Below are positions 27,252-34,993 of a DNA stretch of 64,000 nucleotides, piece by piece (the first letter of the stretch is position 1; each line of letters starts with the position of its first letter). The DNA is taken from contig JALFLB010000014.1 of assembly GCA_022775045.1 (NCBI GenBank), forward strand, positions 45,487 through 109,486. Reading direction: 5' to 3'. The translations under genes and the position numbers were made by a program. The DNA is from Agathobacter sp. Lineage in GTDB: Bacteria > Bacillota > Clostridia > Lachnospirales > Lachnospiraceae. The notes under the pieces were generated by a model. The model made no database searches, was not told the origin of the DNA, and worked only from the letters and a program-made list of their open reading frames with translations.

Positions 27252-27635
27252 TCAATCGTTCTGTGTGCAATTTGCCGCATCAATTGCATTTTTTATCTCC
27301 TGTAAGTAAAAATCATCCATGCAGCATCTCCCGCTTGTGTATTCCAGAATCGGAAATTCGCTGTATTTTTTCATGTGGAGCTGCCGCATGATGGTTCCGA
27401 TATTCTGCCGATCCGGCGGGACCACACGTTCCTTGACAAAACGTCTCGCCCATTTATCATCCAGTTCCCGGGTCCCCTGCTTTGCCAGCAAGGACAAAAT
27501 GGCTGGAAGTTCATTACAGTCAACTGTCTCCGGAATATGGACAGCATACTGATCCAAATCTTCATCATAGGTAAGGATGGCATGTTCATCAGAAGGTTCA
27601 AATGAATCGTTTACAATTTTAAATGTTCTTAACAT
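27252..27635 (-). CDS. Unknown 127-residue protein upstream of the sulfatase maturase
   Basis: Not recognised as a characterised family. Starts MLRTFKIVNDSFEPSDEHAI, soluble and acidic, no membrane segment. The middle holds a striking basic/proline motif, WARRFVKERVVPPDRQNIG, followed by a GRCCMDDFYLQEI segment with a Cys pair; these look like conserved functional sequence rather than chance coding. The ribosome site AAAGGAG is ten bases before the ATG. It stands between a 21-codon micro-ORF and the maturase on the same strand, so an operon is likely. A nucleic-acid-binding or adaptor role would be pure guesswork. Confidence 0.75.
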   Translation of the reverse strand: MLRTFKIVNDSFEPSDEHAILTYDEDLDQYAVHIPETVDCNELPAILSLLAKQGTRELDDKWARRFVKERVVPPDRQNIGTIMRQLHMKKYSEFPILEYTSGRCCMDDFYLQEIKNAIDAANCTQND

Positions 27636-27658
27636 AGTTGATTCGCTCCTTTACCATG

Positions 27659-27724
27659 TCATAAATGCAATTCATTCACACTCTCATGACCAATAACGCC
27701 TCTGACACTTTCGTAATTGGACAT
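27659..27724 (-). CDS. 21-codon micro-ORF with strong ribosome site
   Basis: Minus strand ATG at 27722-27724, stop TGA at 27659-27661. The peptide begins MSNYESVRGV and ends HESVNELHL. CGAGGTGATAAA stands ideally before the ATG, better than most genes here, and the stop is 23 bp before the next gene. It has no cysteine and no obvious export leader. It may be a leader peptide, a small protein, or the 5' stub of a truncated gene. The promoter is unclear. Confidence 0.4.
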   Translation of the reverse strand: MSNYESVRGVIGHESVNELHL

Positions 27725-27762
27725 TTTATCACCTCGTGATTTATTTATAACATATTAGGAAT

Positions 27763-27806
27763 AAAAATGAAAGGCTGAGAATAGCAATATTCTACCATTC
27801 TCAGCC
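27763..27806 (-). terminator. Terminator after the sulfatase genes
   Basis: Ten-pair stem GGCTGAGAAT / ATTCTCAGCC (27773-27782 and 27797-27806), then TTTCATTTTT on the minus strand. It separates the sulfatase transcript from the micro-ORF and maturase. Confidence 0.75.
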
Positions 27807-27833
27807 ACTCAATTTTCTTTCATAAGATATATA

Positions 27834-27965
27834 TTACAAATTTAGTTCAAATAATGCGAAATTATTGTGCTTCGTCAAATCCACAACTGCATCATCAATC
27901 TGTTCCAGCAGTTCCATGCAATCTGTATCAATGTACTGTTTTACATGTTGAAGCTGCTTATCTCC
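27834..27965 (-). pseudogene. Possible 3' remnant of a lost gene
   Basis: Directly after the TAA of the short sulfatase the same frame stays open for 43 codons (27837-27965) and ends in TAA at 27834-27836. The text, which begins GDKQLQHVKQYIDTDC and ends NNFALFELNL, looks like coding sequence with a hydrophilic helix and a hydrophobic end. AAGGAG follows the sulfatase stop, but no start codon is suitably placed; the nearest ATG is out of frame and followed by TAA. A gene whose 5' part was deleted is one explanation; a chance frame is the other. Confidence 0.35.
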
Positions 27966-29720
27966 TTAATCAACATGCATTCCTTTTTTCACTTCCTTCT
28001 CTACAGGGAAAGACACTTCTGCAACATCAAACACAATTTTATCAATTTCTGCAGGATACTCAAACGGAACAGCATAATCTTTATCATATACAGAAGTGTA
28101 TTTATTTGCTTTTAATGTAGTAACCTCTGAACCTGTATAAATAAAGCCATTAACTGTTGTACTACCACACTCTTCCCCATTAATAAATAGTGTCACTTCA
28201 GCCAGATCATCTTCAATAACGTTAAAATAATAGGATAATTCTACTTTTCCAATTGGAATTTTCTTTGTACTTTGTACAGTATATAACTGTGACTGATTGA
28301 CATTATATACATACTTGAGATGATTGTCTTTTACATAAAAACTAACACCGGCAAACCGATCGCCCTTTACAAATAAGACGCCTTCTTCCTCCTTATTCTT
28401 TCTTTCCAGACAAACAGTAACTCTGTGAGTGGCATTTGTAACAGACGGTCCTTTTGCCAAATCATGTGGCAGAATAACATGCTCGTAAACAAATTTCTGT
28501 GCCGGTCTCCGAGCCATAAATTGATAGGTATCCTGAAGCTGTTTTCTGTATGCATGCTGCCCATTTGGCGGCATTGGAAATACATGATATTTGGAGGCTT
28601 CAATCAGCCATGCATCCTGTAATTCCCGTAGCTTTTCCGGATATTTATCCGCAACATTATACTTTTCTGAATAATCTTCATCTACATGATACAGCTCCCA
28701 TTGATCCTCAGCATAGCTCTTATTAAAGGTATGGTTTACAACCGCCTTCCATCCATCCTTATAAATAGACCGGTTTCCATAAATCTCAAAGTACTGAATC
28801 GTTTTTCTGGCGGGAGCATCTGCCGACTCAAAGGTATTCGTAAAGCTAATGCCCTCTAACGGCTTCTGCGGAACACCTTTGATCGTCTCTGGTTTTTTAA
28901 AATCCAGCACATCAAGCACGGTCGGTGTAATATCGCATACATGGGCAAACTGCCCACGCACCCCACCCTGATCAAATTTTCCTTTATACTTATCGATGTA
29001 TTCCTTTGGTGCATGGTGCGGGGTATGCATTGCGCCATATGCCAGATATAAGAAAAATGGCTGATCAGGATAGGATAAATGATGATGATAAATATATTCA
29101 ATGGCATTATCAGTTAAATCCTCAGATAAATGATAACCATTCTCTGGCTTTTCAGGTGCCTCAACCATGGTATTGTCTCTGGTTAGAATTGGATTCCACT
29201 GATCCATATCCGCTGCCAAAAATCCATAATAATTATCAAAACCTTTCCCTAATGGCCAGTTATGAAATGGTCCTGCCTGTGATCTCACATAAGTTGTATT
29301 CAGATGCCATTTTCCAACTGCCACCGTATAATAGTCATATTCCTTTAAAATCTCTGCCATAGTAGCGAATTGAGGATCTATTCCCCCCTGCCCATTCTGG
29401 CATCCTGTTTCAAATTCAACCAGATTATCCACTCCGCAGGAATGATGGTTTGCACCCGTCAGCAGACTTGCTCTGCTTGCAGAACAAATCGCCGTTGTAT
29501 GAAAGTTATTATATCGAAGTCCTTCTCTTGCCAGCCGATCAATATTGGGAGTATGTATCGTTGAGCCATAACAGCCCAACTGCGCAAAGCCCAAATCATC
29601 CAGTACGATATAAATGACGTTTGGTTTTCCTTTCGATGGGGAAGGTGTCACTTCAAAATCCCACTTCGTATCTAAAAGGGAAAAGCCCTCCCGACCGGTA
29701 AATTTTCTTTTATCTGGCAT
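27966..29720 (-). CDS. Arylsulfatase-like protein with internal deletion
   Basis: Close paralogue of the next gene, 584 residues instead of 763. It retains the N-terminal metal ligands (IVLDDLGFAQLG, Asp41-Asp42), the Cys-type formylglycine motif TTAICSASRASLLTG with Cys79, VGKWHL, and the C-terminal beta domain. However, after YIDKYKGKFDQG it passes directly to GVRGQFAHVCDITPT, so about 179 residues corresponding to 252-430 of the paralogue are gone. That segment carries the second metal-binding pair (ISDNGAS, Asp338-Asn339) and the downstream lysine region. The frame is intact on both sides. It is probably inactive as a sulfatase or a decaying gene, though it may still be made. Confidence 0.85.
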   Translation of the reverse strand: MPDKRKFTGREGFSLLDTKWDFEVTPSPSKGKPNVIYIVLDDLGFAQLGCYGSTIHTPNIDRLAREGLRYNNFHTTAICSASRASLLTGANHHSCGVDNLVEFETGCQNGQGGIDPQFATMAEILKEYDYYTVAVGKWHLNTTYVRSQAGPFHNWPLGKGFDNYYGFLAADMDQWNPILTRDNTMVEAPEKPENGYHLSEDLTDNAIEYIYHHHLSYPDQPFFLYLAYGAMHTPHHAPKEYIDKYKGKFDQGGVRGQFAHVCDITPTVLDVLDFKKPETIKGVPQKPLEGISFTNTFESADAPARKTIQYFEIYGNRSIYKDGWKAVVNHTFNKSYAEDQWELYHVDEDYSEKYNVADKYPEKLRELQDAWLIEASKYHVFPMPPNGQHAYRKQLQDTYQFMARRPAQKFVYEHVILPHDLAKGPSVTNATHRVTVCLERKNKEEEGVLFVKGDRFAGVSFYVKDNHLKYVYNVNQSQLYTVQSTKKIPIGKVELSYYFNVIEDDLAEVTLFINGEECGSTTVNGFIYTGSEVTTLKANKYTSVYDKDYAVPFEYPAEIDKIVFDVAEVSFPVEKEVKKGMHVD

Positions 29721-29733
29721 ATTTTTTCCTCAC

Positions 29734-32025
29734 CTATTCTATATGTAATGCTTTGTTCGTATCTTCCTCTGTGTCAATCGTTGTCGCCCCTACGTGAATA
29801 ACGATTTCTTTGATCTCACTCTTATATTCAAATGGAGAAGCATAATCCGGATCATAAACAGAAGTAAACTTATTCTGTTTCAAAGAAACAGCAGTTCCGG
29901 CACCCACCGTATAGAAGAATTTATCTACCTTTGTACTGCCAACCTTTTGGTCATTAATATACAGATTTACATCGGCCTTTTCCTCTCCGGTAACAATAAA
30001 ATCCCATCGGATTTGCACTTCTCCTAATGGCAGCTCCTTATCAGATTCTGCAACATAAAATGTATCTGCATCCAGATTATAGACGAACTTAGGTTTGTTA
30101 TCTTTGATATACAGGGACAATCCGCCAAATCGGTCTCCCTTTGCAATTAATATTCCTTCCTCGGAAATTTCCGTTCTGTCAACCGTTACAATAGCAGACG
30201 ATGTCCGGGTTCCAAGTCCCGGATCAGAAGCCAGATTATATGGATACCTTACATGTTTATACACATATGTCTGCTCAGGAAGAACTAAATATTTATGATT
30301 CTCCTTAAGATCATCGCGACTGTGCAGCATACCGGTTCTAAGCATTGGGAACACGCCATAATGCCCTGCCTGGATCAGCCATTCCTCTTTTAATTCTTCC
30401 AGCTTTTCCGGATACTGATCTGCCACATCATATTTTTCCGAATAGTCATCGTCCACATGATATAATTCCCATACATCATCCGCATAACTTTGACCATATG
30501 AATCATTAAATGTATGATTTACAACCGCTTTCCATCCATCCTTATAAATTGCCCGATTTCCATGCATCTCAAAATACTGTACCGTTTTATCTGTCTTTGC
30601 ATCCTTGTCCTCAAATGTTTTCTTGAAGGAAATCCCCTGCAGTGGCTGCTGTGCCACCCCTTTGATACTCTTCGGCTTCTCAAAGCCAAGCACATCAAGG
30701 ACTGTCGGCGTAATGTCTGAAACATGAGCAAACTGGTTTACCACACTTCCCGGCTGCTTAATAGCCGCCGGATAACGAATGATCATCGGATCCTTTACTC
30801 CGCCCTCATATGTCCACTGCTTATACCACTGAAATGGAGTATTTCCTGCATTCGCCCATCCTGTAGGATAATGCGGCTGAGAATATTCATCTCCTAATGT
30901 TTCATAATTTTCAAGAGCAAGTTCCACATCTCTCGGATAATTTGCAAGAATATCCATACTGGTATTTAAGTTAAAATGACCATCTTTTCCGCCCTCTGCA
31001 GATGCTCCATTATCTGAGATCAATACAATCATCGTATTATCCAGAATATCCTGTTCTTCCAGGAAATCAATCAATTTGCCAATCTGTGCATCCGTGTGCT
31101 CCAAAAAGCCTGCAAATACTTCCATATACCTTGCATAGGCCTTTTTCTGATTGTCAGTAAGACTATCCCAGGCCGGCACGTGTTCATTTCTTTCCGTAAG
31201 CTCTGCATTCGGAGGAATAACACCCAGTTTCTTTTGGTTTTCAAACCACTCCTGACGGATAGTATCCCAGCCTTTATCAAACTTTCCCTTATACTTATCA
31301 ATATATTCCTTTGGAGCATGATGCGGTGTATGCATTGCTCCATAAGCAAGATATAAGAAAAACGGCTGCTCCGGGTGAGAATAATGGTGCTCGTAAACAT
31401 AATGAATTGCATTTTCCGTCAAATCCTCTGACAGGTGATAGCCTTCACTGGCTTTCTTCGGCGGATCCACCATTGTATTATCCCTTGTAAGGGTTGGATT
31501 CCACTGATCCATATCCGCTGCCAAAAATCCGTAATAATTATCAAACCCTTTATTTAATGGCCAATTTTTATACGGTCCGGCTCCTGTTCTTTCATCATTT
31601 GCACTGAGATGCCATTTCCCAACTGCAATCGTACGGTAATCATATTCATGCAATATTTCCGCAAGTGTTGCATACTCCGGATTAATTCCTCCAAGATTAT
31701 TTCTTGTAGCAAGATTCGTCTCTGCAACCGTACTTATTCCTACAGAATGATGATTTGCTCCTGTGAGAAGGCTTGCTCGCGTTGCTGAGCAGATTGCTGT
31801 TGTATGAAAATTATTGTATCTTAACCCTTCATTTGCCAATCGGTCGATATTGGGCGTATGTATAGTTGATCCATAGCATCCCAGCTGAGCAAAACCTGTA
31901 TCATCCAAAACAATATAAATGACATTTGGTTTCCCCTCCGAAGGACTTTTTTCAATATTGTATTTAAATTTTGTATCATCAATTGTTCTTCCAATTGTTC
32001 CGTTAAATGTTTTTTTATCTGCCAT
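29734..32025 (-). CDS. Cysteine-type arylsulfatase
   Basis: Full-length sulfatase, 763 residues, of the PAS-like arylsulfatase group. The metal site is IVLDDTGFAQLG (Asp41-Asp42) plus VLISDNGASAEGG (Asp338-Asn339). Cys79 in TTAICSATRASLLTG is the residue converted to formylglycine; the motif has Ala where C-x-P-x-R is canonical. VGKWHL and MHTPHHAPKEY supply the other catalytic residues. There is no signal peptide (MADKKTFNGTIG), so it acts in the cytosol on imported small sulfate esters or sulfated sugars. GGAGG stands before the ATG; the ABC ATPase gene ends 32 bp upstream. The maturase needed for activity is at 26088. Confidence 0.94.
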   Translation of the reverse strand: MADKKTFNGTIGRTIDDTKFKYNIEKSPSEGKPNVIYIVLDDTGFAQLGCYGSTIHTPNIDRLANEGLRYNNFHTTAICSATRASLLTGANHHSVGISTVAETNLATRNNLGGINPEYATLAEILHEYDYRTIAVGKWHLSANDERTGAGPYKNWPLNKGFDNYYGFLAADMDQWNPTLTRDNTMVDPPKKASEGYHLSEDLTENAIHYVYEHHYSHPEQPFFLYLAYGAMHTPHHAPKEYIDKYKGKFDKGWDTIRQEWFENQKKLGVIPPNAELTERNEHVPAWDSLTDNQKKAYARYMEVFAGFLEHTDAQIGKLIDFLEEQDILDNTMIVLISDNGASAEGGKDGHFNLNTSMDILANYPRDVELALENYETLGDEYSQPHYPTGWANAGNTPFQWYKQWTYEGGVKDPMIIRYPAAIKQPGSVVNQFAHVSDITPTVLDVLGFEKPKSIKGVAQQPLQGISFKKTFEDKDAKTDKTVQYFEMHGNRAIYKDGWKAVVNHTFNDSYGQSYADDVWELYHVDDDYSEKYDVADQYPEKLEELKEEWLIQAGHYGVFPMLRTGMLHSRDDLKENHKYLVLPEQTYVYKHVRYPYNLASDPGLGTRTSSAIVTVDRTEISEEGILIAKGDRFGGLSLYIKDNKPKFVYNLDADTFYVAESDKELPLGEVQIRWDFIVTGEEKADVNLYINDQKVGSTKVDKFFYTVGAGTAVSLKQNKFTSVYDPDYASPFEYKSEIKEIVIHVGATTIDTEEDTNKALHIE

Positions 32026-32057
32026 TTTCTTATTCCTCCAATAAATAAGTCATCTAC

Positions 32058-33050
32058 TTATTTTCCTATCTCTTCAACAGCTTTCTGATAATAACTTTTA
32101 TCAAAGAACGAATCCAGATCAACCTCCTGTGAAATCAGTGAATGACTGAGCAGCCACTCGTTTAAATTTTTATAATATATAAGACTTTCATCTGTAATTT
32201 CAGGCGAAAGATATTCAAATGATGTGTCAAACGCATACTCTTTTGCATAGCAGTCTGCCCCAATCTGTTTTGATGAAACGGCTTCATATAAATCCTGCGG
32301 ATCCGAATCCTCAAAGAAGTAATCATAAATTTTCTTCTTATACTGAGCAAATTTTGCACTTCCACGCTTCTTTGACTCAATCGGATCTGTCTCAATTATT
32401 TCCTTAACCTCACCTGGTCTTGCAGACATAACTACAATCCGGTCTCCAAGGTAAATTGCCTCATCGATGTCATGTGTAACCATGACCATCGTTGTTTTTT
32501 CCTCCTCCTGAATCCGAAGAATCTCTTTCTGCATCTGAATCCTTGTCAGAGCATCCAGCGCTCCGAACGGCTCATCAAGAAGAAGAATATTGGGATTATT
32601 GGCAAGCCCTCTTGCGATAGCTGCTCTCTGGCTCATTCCACCGGATAACTGACTGGGATAACTGTTCTCAAATCCTTTCAAGCCAACCATCTCAAGGTGC
32701 TTTCTCACACGTTCTTCTCTTTCTGACTTTGGCAGATCTTTCAATCCAAAACCTACATTGTCTTTAATCTTTAACCACGGGAGTAACCGGTGATCCTGAA
32801 ACACCATTCCACACATCGGACCCGGACCTTCTACTTTATGACCATTTCGCTCGACAACTCCGTCCTCATAGTCAACTAACCCGCATATGATTTTAAGCAG
32901 TGTGCTTTTTCCACAGCCACTGTGACCTACAATCGTGACAAATTCTCCTTTTTTAATCTGAAGATTGATGTCACGCAGAACTTCCATTGGCTGTTTGTCT
33001 ACGATGAATTGCTTATTCAGATGTTCCACGTTGATAATATAATCACTCAT
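32058..33050 (-). CDS. Nitrate/sulfonate-type ABC ATPase with an extra C-terminal tail
   Basis: ATPase of the TauB/SsuB/NrtD group. Walker A is GHSGCGKST (residues 42-50), Q loop VFQDHRLLPW, signature LSGGMSQRAAIARGLA, Walker B ILLLDEPFGALD and H loop MVTHDIDEAI. The normal protein would end near residue 250; here 330 residues are encoded, and the last 75 or so (PEITDESLIYYKNLNEWL, then DLDSFFDKSYYQKAVEEI) resemble the C-terminal helices of SsuA/NMT1-type substrate-binding proteins. No permease or complete binding-protein gene is near, so it is either a fusion left by deletion or an ATPase that borrows another transporter. It heads the sulfatase transcript. Confidence 0.88.
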   Translation of the reverse strand: MSDYIINVEHLNKQFIVDKQPMEVLRDINLQIKKGEFVTIVGHSGCGKSTLLKIICGLVDYEDGVVERNGHKVEGPGPMCGMVFQDHRLLPWLKIKDNVGFGLKDLPKSEREERVRKHLEMVGLKGFENSYPSQLSGGMSQRAAIARGLANNPNILLLDEPFGALDALTRIQMQKEILRIQEEEKTTMVMVTHDIDEAIYLGDRIVVMSARPGEVKEIIETDPIESKKRGSAKFAQYKKKIYDYFFEDSDPQDLYEAVSSKQIGADCYAKEYAFDTSFEYLSPEITDESLIYYKNLNEWLLSHSLISQEVDLDSFFDKSYYQKAVEEIGK

Positions 33051-33080
33051 CTTTTGTCCTCCCTGTTTGATGATGGTGTC

Positions 33081-33109
33081 ATTATATTTCTTATTACTCC
33101 CATTGGCAA
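33081..33109 (-). promoter_or_regulatory. Promoter of the ABC ATPase-sulfatase operon
   Basis: Minus strand: TTGCCA (33104-33109), 17 bp, TATAAT (33081-33086), about 30 bp before the start codon. Confidence 0.7.
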
Positions 33110-33119
33110 ACTATGAATT

Positions 33120-33133
33120 TGAAAACGTTTGCA
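33120..33133. promoter_or_regulatory. LacI/CcpA-type operator match, site 1
   Basis: TGAAAACGTTTGCA differs from the cre consensus TGWAANCGNTNWCA at one position. It starts 10 bp upstream of the -35 box of the ABC ATPase-sulfatase promoter. Either CcpA or a local LacI-family regulator could bind; none is encoded in the window. Confidence 0.5.
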
Positions 33134-33211
33134 CGATTTCTTCTATAATTTCAAATTTTATCTGTTTTAAAGTATAAAAAAAACGTCTTTTATCACAAAA
33201 ACACTTTTTTA

Positions 33212-33225
33212 TGCAATCGTTTTCA
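33212..33225. promoter_or_regulatory. LacI/CcpA-type operator match, site 2
   Basis: TGCAATCGTTTTCA differs from the cre consensus at one position and lies 92 bp upstream of site 1. A weaker third match, CGAAAACGTATTCA, is at 33299-33312. Confidence 0.4.
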
Positions 33226-33317
33226 CTTGATTTTATACATGTTTGAAGGCACTTAATCATATTCCATTTCCGATTATCAAATTTTAATCATCCAATCACG
33301 AAAACGTATTCAACCAC

Positions 33318-33365
33318 AAAAACAGCAGGCTCAGAAGGATTTTCATCCTTCCAGCCTGCTGTTTT
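33318..33365. terminator. Strong bidirectional terminator after the beta-glucosidase operon
   Basis: Long hairpin: AACAGCAGGCT / AGCCTGCTGTT, then a mismatch, then GAAGGAT / ATCCTTC around a TTTC loop. T runs exist on both sides (five T on the minus strand, four on the plus). It ends transcription from the GH1/esterase genes 200 bp upstream. Confidence 0.9.
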
Positions 33366-33396
33366 ATACGGATTCGTCAATATTAATGTTAAATAT

Positions 33397-33524
33397 GTAT
33401 CTGTTCAGTACCCTCACAGATACGAATCGCAAGCCCATGAGAATCAGCTTTACTGATGGGGCTTACTCTGACCTGCTATACGTTTTCGTACGATTTATGC
33501 GGTTACGCATAAATCTGTCCTGAA
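33397..33524. repeat. Three-hairpin element ending in the dispersed repeat
   Basis: In order: GTATCTG / CAGATAC (33397-33423); AAGCCC / GGGCTT with inner ATCAG / CTGAT (33431-33464); ATTTATGCG / CGCATAAAT around a GTTA loop (33493-33514), followed by CTGTCCTGAA. The intergenic stretch 33051-33564 holds no gene beyond tiny frames: only the promoter, operators, terminator and this element. The last hairpin and its flank recur at 34956 and partly at 14490. Confidence 0.6.
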
Positions 33525-33564
33525 TAGACTAAAATATTACATTTTTTCCAACGAATAAATGTAA

Positions 33565-34923
33565 TTAAATGTATTCCCCATTTGTTTGAATCACCTGCCG
33601 ATACCACTCCGCGGAATCCTTTGGAATCCTCTGCTGATTCCGGTAATCCACATATACCAGTCCAAACCGCTGTGAATACCCTTCTGACCACTCAAAATTA
33701 TCTATCAGAGACCAGTAAAAGTATCCGCGAATATCAGCCCCGTCATCTGCCGCCTTCCGGAGTTCTCTGAGGTAGCGCGCCGTAAAATCAATCCGCTGCG
33801 GATCGTGCACCTTGCCGTCAAGCGAGATCACATCCCTGCAGGAGATGCCGTTCTCCGTAATATAAATTGGCTTCTTGTAGCGCTCATAGAGAAATCTTGG
33901 TGCCCACCGAAGCACCTCCGGAGTAATCGGCCATCCACAAGCTGTTCGCGGAAAGCCTGTGTAACGCTCCACCGTTTCCGGCTCTCCGTCTTTGCCTGCC
34001 CGGACACACCAGCCATTGTAGATATTCTGACCATAGAAATCAATTGGCTCGGAAATCAACTTCATATCTGCATCCGTTACTGCAGGCATATATGCTTCAA
34101 ACCGCTCCAATCCCTCCTTTGGGTAATGCCCAAGAAGGACCGGATCTGACCACCACGGCACATTCCATGTCCAGTTGCCATCCTCCGGTATACTGAAATA
34201 ACTGCGTCTTGCAGCTTCAATATCCTCCGGCTTCTCGCTTTCCGGATAAACACCTCCACACGTCGGTGCATAGCCCACCTCAATCGGTCTTTTTGCTTTT
34301 TCACGAAGTCTTTGCACCGCCCGGCCATGGGCTTTGAGCACATTGTGCGCCATGAGAAGCGTATCGGAAAGAGAACGCTTCATACCTGGAGCATGTCCCC
34401 CAGTCAGATACCCCAGTCCAACAAAACACTGAGGCTCATTAATCGTAAAAAAATGTGTGACACGATCACTGAATCTCTCTGCAATAAGTGCCGCGTAATC
34501 TCCAAACCACTCCACAATCTCCGGATTCATCCATCCGCCTCTGCGCTCAAGGGCAATCGGAAGTTCCCAGTGATACAGAGTCATATACGGCTCAATACCG
34601 GCTTCCAGCAATGCATTGACCAGATTATCATAAAATCGGATTCCCGCCTCATTGACAGTACCTGTTCCTTCCGGAAGTACCCTTGCCCAGTCAATAGAAA
34701 ACCGATATGCAGGAATCCCCATTTCTTTCATGAGGGCAATATCCTCTTTGTATCGATGGTAATGGTCACACGCAGTAGCTGCATTCTCTCCATTCAAAAT
34801 TTTTCCCGATTGACGACAGAACTCATCCCAGATTGTAACGCCTTTCCCATCTTCATTCACAGCCCCTTCAATCTGATAAGCACTTGTTGCCGCCCCCCAT
34901 ACAAAATCATCACGAAATCCCAT
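33565..34923 (-). CDS. GH1 beta-glucosidase or 6-phospho-beta-glucosidase
   Basis: Retaining beta-glycosidase acting in the cytosol (no signal peptide). The 452-residue protein begins MGFRDDFVWGAATSAYQIEG, the GH1 N-terminal signature, with acid/base Glu163 in FFTINEPQ and nucleophile Glu357 in IYITENGI. The C-terminal NFEWSEGYSQRFGLVYVDY shows a Glu-Trp pair (EWSEGY) typical of enzymes for unphosphorylated beta-glucosides; phospho-glucosidases have Ser-Lys-Tyr there, so plain beta-glucosidase is favoured. Downstream partner of two esterases on the same strand; the preceding gap holds a palindromic repeat and a possible 14-codon leader frame. Confidence 0.95.
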   Translation of the reverse strand: MGFRDDFVWGAATSAYQIEGAVNEDGKGVTIWDEFCRQSGKILNGENAATACDHYHRYKEDIALMKEMGIPAYRFSIDWARVLPEGTGTVNEAGIRFYDNLVNALLEAGIEPYMTLYHWELPIALERRGGWMNPEIVEWFGDYAALIAERFSDRVTHFFTINEPQCFVGLGYLTGGHAPGMKRSLSDTLLMAHNVLKAHGRAVQRLREKAKRPIEVGYAPTCGGVYPESEKPEDIEAARRSYFSIPEDGNWTWNVPWWSDPVLLGHYPKEGLERFEAYMPAVTDADMKLISEPIDFYGQNIYNGWCVRAGKDGEPETVERYTGFPRTACGWPITPEVLRWAPRFLYERYKKPIYITENGISCRDVISLDGKVHDPQRIDFTARYLRELRKAADDGADIRGYFYWSLIDNFEWSEGYSQRFGLVYVDYRNQQRIPKDSAEWYRQVIQTNGEYI

Positions 34924-34955
34924 TTTTTCACCTTATCCTTTCATACATTTTTTGC

Positions 34956-34989
34956 TTTATGCCTTTTGGCATAAATTGCTCCTGAACAG
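34956..34989. repeat. Second hairpin copy of the dispersed repeat
   Basis: TTTATGCC / GGCATAAA around TTTT (34956-34975), followed by TTGCTCCTGAACAG. The stem and the right flank correspond to 33494-33526, with compensatory changes in the stem tip (GCC/GGC versus GCG/CGC). It lies in the 70 bp between the SGNH hydrolase and GH1 genes. Confidence 0.55.
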
Positions 34990-34993
34990 TTTT

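Noticed and set aside
33466..33511. A 15-codon frame starting in the dispersed repeat
   Set aside because: Starts at the repeat's AGGA-ATG but is very short and lies after the GH1 gene; no sign that it is translated. Kept only as part of the repeat observation.
34312..34974. A 220-codon plus-strand frame opposite the GH1 gene
   Set aside because: Antisense shadow; the GH1 frame carries both catalytic glutamates and all signatures.
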